Of a DNA stretch of 64,000 nucleotides, positions 62,822 through 64,000 are shown piece after piece. This stretch comes from JAGWAJ01 sp965215155. Its GTDB lineage: Bacteria; Acidobacteriota; Vicinamibacteria; Vicinamibacterales; UBA8438. A program made the translations under genes and the position numbers. The stretch is taken from assembly GCA_965215155.1 (NCBI GenBank), contig CBDCCY010000001.1, forward strand, positions 1,426,001-1,490,000, in the 5' to 3' direction. The notes beneath the pieces were generated by a model. That model made no database searches. It saw nothing but the letters and a program-made list of their open reading frames with translations, and was not told the DNA's origin. Within the stretch, counting starts at the first letter, position 1, and each line of letters begins with the position of its first letter.

Positions 62822-64000
62822 CTAGACACGTAAGTCATTCATCATAAATGGCTTGCGCCGTTCTCGTGGCGGCCGGCAGAGCAGCACGAGGTTCGACAGC
62901 GCCGTCTCCCCGCCGTCGGCCCAGTGGCGGATGTGGTGGCCATCGCAGCGACGGGCCGCGCAGCCCGGGAAGCGACACTGCCCGTCGCGCGCGGCCAGCG
63001 CCCGCCGCAGCGCCGGGGATATGGTCCGGGTCCGCCGGCCAACATCGAGGACGCCGCCGACCGGACCGTGCCGCATGGTGACGGTGGCAGCGTCGCAGGC
63101 GATGCGGCGCGCCGTCTCCTGCGCGACGCGGATGCCGCCGTCCTCGGCCAACGCCGCCTGCCGCCGTTCGGCGTGCGGCCCTGGACAGCTTGCTGCCGCG
63201 CAGCGCACCGTCCGCCGCGTTTCTGCGGGAACGTCGCCGTGCGCGTCGGTGCCGCCCGCGCCCGCGCTGTCCGTGCCGGCGCTGCCCGCATCCCCGCTCC
63301 CCGCGAGCACGCCGGGCGAGCCGGCCGCCCGATCTCGCGTCTCCGCGGGCACGGCGTCGCCCGCGTCTGCGCCGTCCGCGTCCGGGCCGCACGCGCCAGG
63401 TTCCTGACCGTCCGACGCCGCGCCTCCGGCCAGAGTCTCGGCGTCCACGTGCAGCACCACCTGGTAGCGGTCGCCCGCCGTGCCCCGATCCAGCCCGCCG
63501 GCCAGAGCGCACTCGGCGAGCCGTCCCAGCGCGTCGGCTTGCCGCTGTCCGAAGCTCCGCTCCACGCCGGCCGCCTCGTCCACCGTGTCCGCCCGCGCCG
63601 AACCGGCGGCGACCGCCTCGTCCACCGCGTCCGACGCGTCGACCGCCGCCTCCTCCGCGCCCGACCCGCCGTCGACCGTCGCCGCACGGTCGGCCCCAAC
63701 CGCCGCCTCCAGTGCCCGCCGGAACACCGAGCCCACCTCTGGCGTCAGCCGCCCTCGCAGCACCACCATGCCGTCGTCGTCCACCCAGGTGTGCAGCGCA
63801 CGGTTCGCCTGCTGCCGGTGGTCGTCGTACGCTTCCGCCGCCCGGTCCGTCCGTCGCCACGCCCGCACTACCCGCTCGACATGCGCCGCCGTCCCCGCGA
63901 GCGCCACGTCGAGCAGCGACCGTTCGGTCTCTGGCGTCGCCACCCGCGTGACTGCGCGCACCTTCGAGTAGGAGACTCGCCCCCGCCGCATCGCGTCGCT
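62822..64000 (-). CDS. DUF222/HNH endonuclease-like protein, 5' end off window
   Basis: About 390 residues visible. The N-terminal part matches DUF222 (ETERSLLDVALAGTAAHVER, then QQANRALHTWVDDDGMVVL). An Ala/Asp/Gly-rich linker (about residues 100-290) follows, then an HNH-like end: RFPGCAARRCDGHHIRHWAD and GGETALSNLVLLCR. The expected final His-containing segment after LLCR is missing, replaced by PPRERRKPFMMNDLRV, so the nuclease centre may be incomplete. The 5' end lies beyond the window. DUF222/HNH genes are often linked to mobile DNA. Confidence 0.75.
   Translation of the reverse strand, partial: SDAMRRGRVSYSKVRAVTRVATPETERSLLDVALAGTAAHVERVVRAWRRTDRAAEAYDDHRQQANRALHTWVDDDGMVVLRGRLTPEVGSVFRRALEAAVGADRAATVDGGSGAEEAAVDASDAVDEAVAAGSARADTVDEAAGVERSFGQRQADALGRLAECALAGGLDRGTAGDRYQVVLHVDAETLAGGAASDGQEPGACGPDADGADAGDAVPAETRDRAAGSPGVLAGSGDAGSAGTDSAGAGGTDAHGDVPAETRRTVRCAAASCPGPHAERRQAALAEDGGIRVAQETARRIACDAATVTMRHGPVGGVLDVGRRTRTISPALRRALAARDGQCRFPGCAARRCDGHHIRHWADGGETALSNLVLLCRPPRERRKPFMMNDLRV

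Overview
The window is GC-rich bacterial DNA with densely packed, mostly ATG-started genes and many secreted or exported proteins. Two TonB-dependent receptors, three proteins joining a c-type haem motif to a copper-monooxygenase-like region, and a family of six exported paralogues ending in an ACHEGNY signature resemble Acidobacteriota, probably a Vicinamibacterales-like lineage. That assignment is inference from gene content; no rRNA or tRNA gene is visible.

Layout. 1-2.2 kb: debris of a toxin (VapC) and an unrecognised gene, split by ISL3 copy 1. 2.2-16 kb: a minus-strand block with queD, an outer-membrane barrel, an Ig-like exported protein beside a cytochrome/monooxygenase, a VWA protein, a Tat-exported aldolase-like PLP enzyme, an epoxide-hydrolase-like protein, an ATP-grasp enzyme, a very large CPBP protease-like membrane protein and a second cytochrome/monooxygenase. 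16-19.3 kb: a second Ig-like protein, DUF1697, a nucleotidyltransferase/HEPN toxin-antitoxin-like pair and a short-chain dehydrogenase. 19.3-22.9 kb: a group II intron carrying ISL3 copy 2. 22.9-29.5 kb: phd-vapC, a LytS/LytTR two-component operon with TPR proteins, an EamA transporter and a second HEPN/nucleotidyltransferase pair. 29.7-52.1 kb: secreted and periplasmic enzymes (SMP-30, DUF4920, cytochrome/monooxygenase 3, cytochrome P460, a PAL-like beta-propeller, a pseudo-sulfatase, a metallo-beta-lactamase-fold protein, a sialidase-like lipoprotein) with the six ACHEGNY paralogues and a TonB receptor. 52.2-64 kb: a plastic end with a TonB receptor broken by an IS630 element, a phage-type integrase, palindrome-rich non-coding DNA, several broken genes, a DUF6036 toxin-like pair, a phosphoesterase, DUF429, a 311-bp MITE with target-site duplication, and a DUF222/HNH endonuclease gene running off the right edge.

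Working picture. Most intact cargo is exported oxidative or hydrolytic machinery: PHM-like copper sites fused to haem c, a PAL-like propeller, cytochrome P460, hydrolases and an outer-membrane receptor. The pairing of PHM-like and PAL-like folds suggests oxidative cleavage or amidation-like chemistry in the periplasm, but substrates cannot be read from sequence. The mobile layer (two identical ISL3 copies, group II intron, IS630, integrase, MITE, small palindromic repeats) and the TA modules mark the plastic segments. Single-base frameshifts recur in 34.8-36.7 kb and 57.6-61.0 kb; these are either real decay or assembly indels and should be checked against reads.
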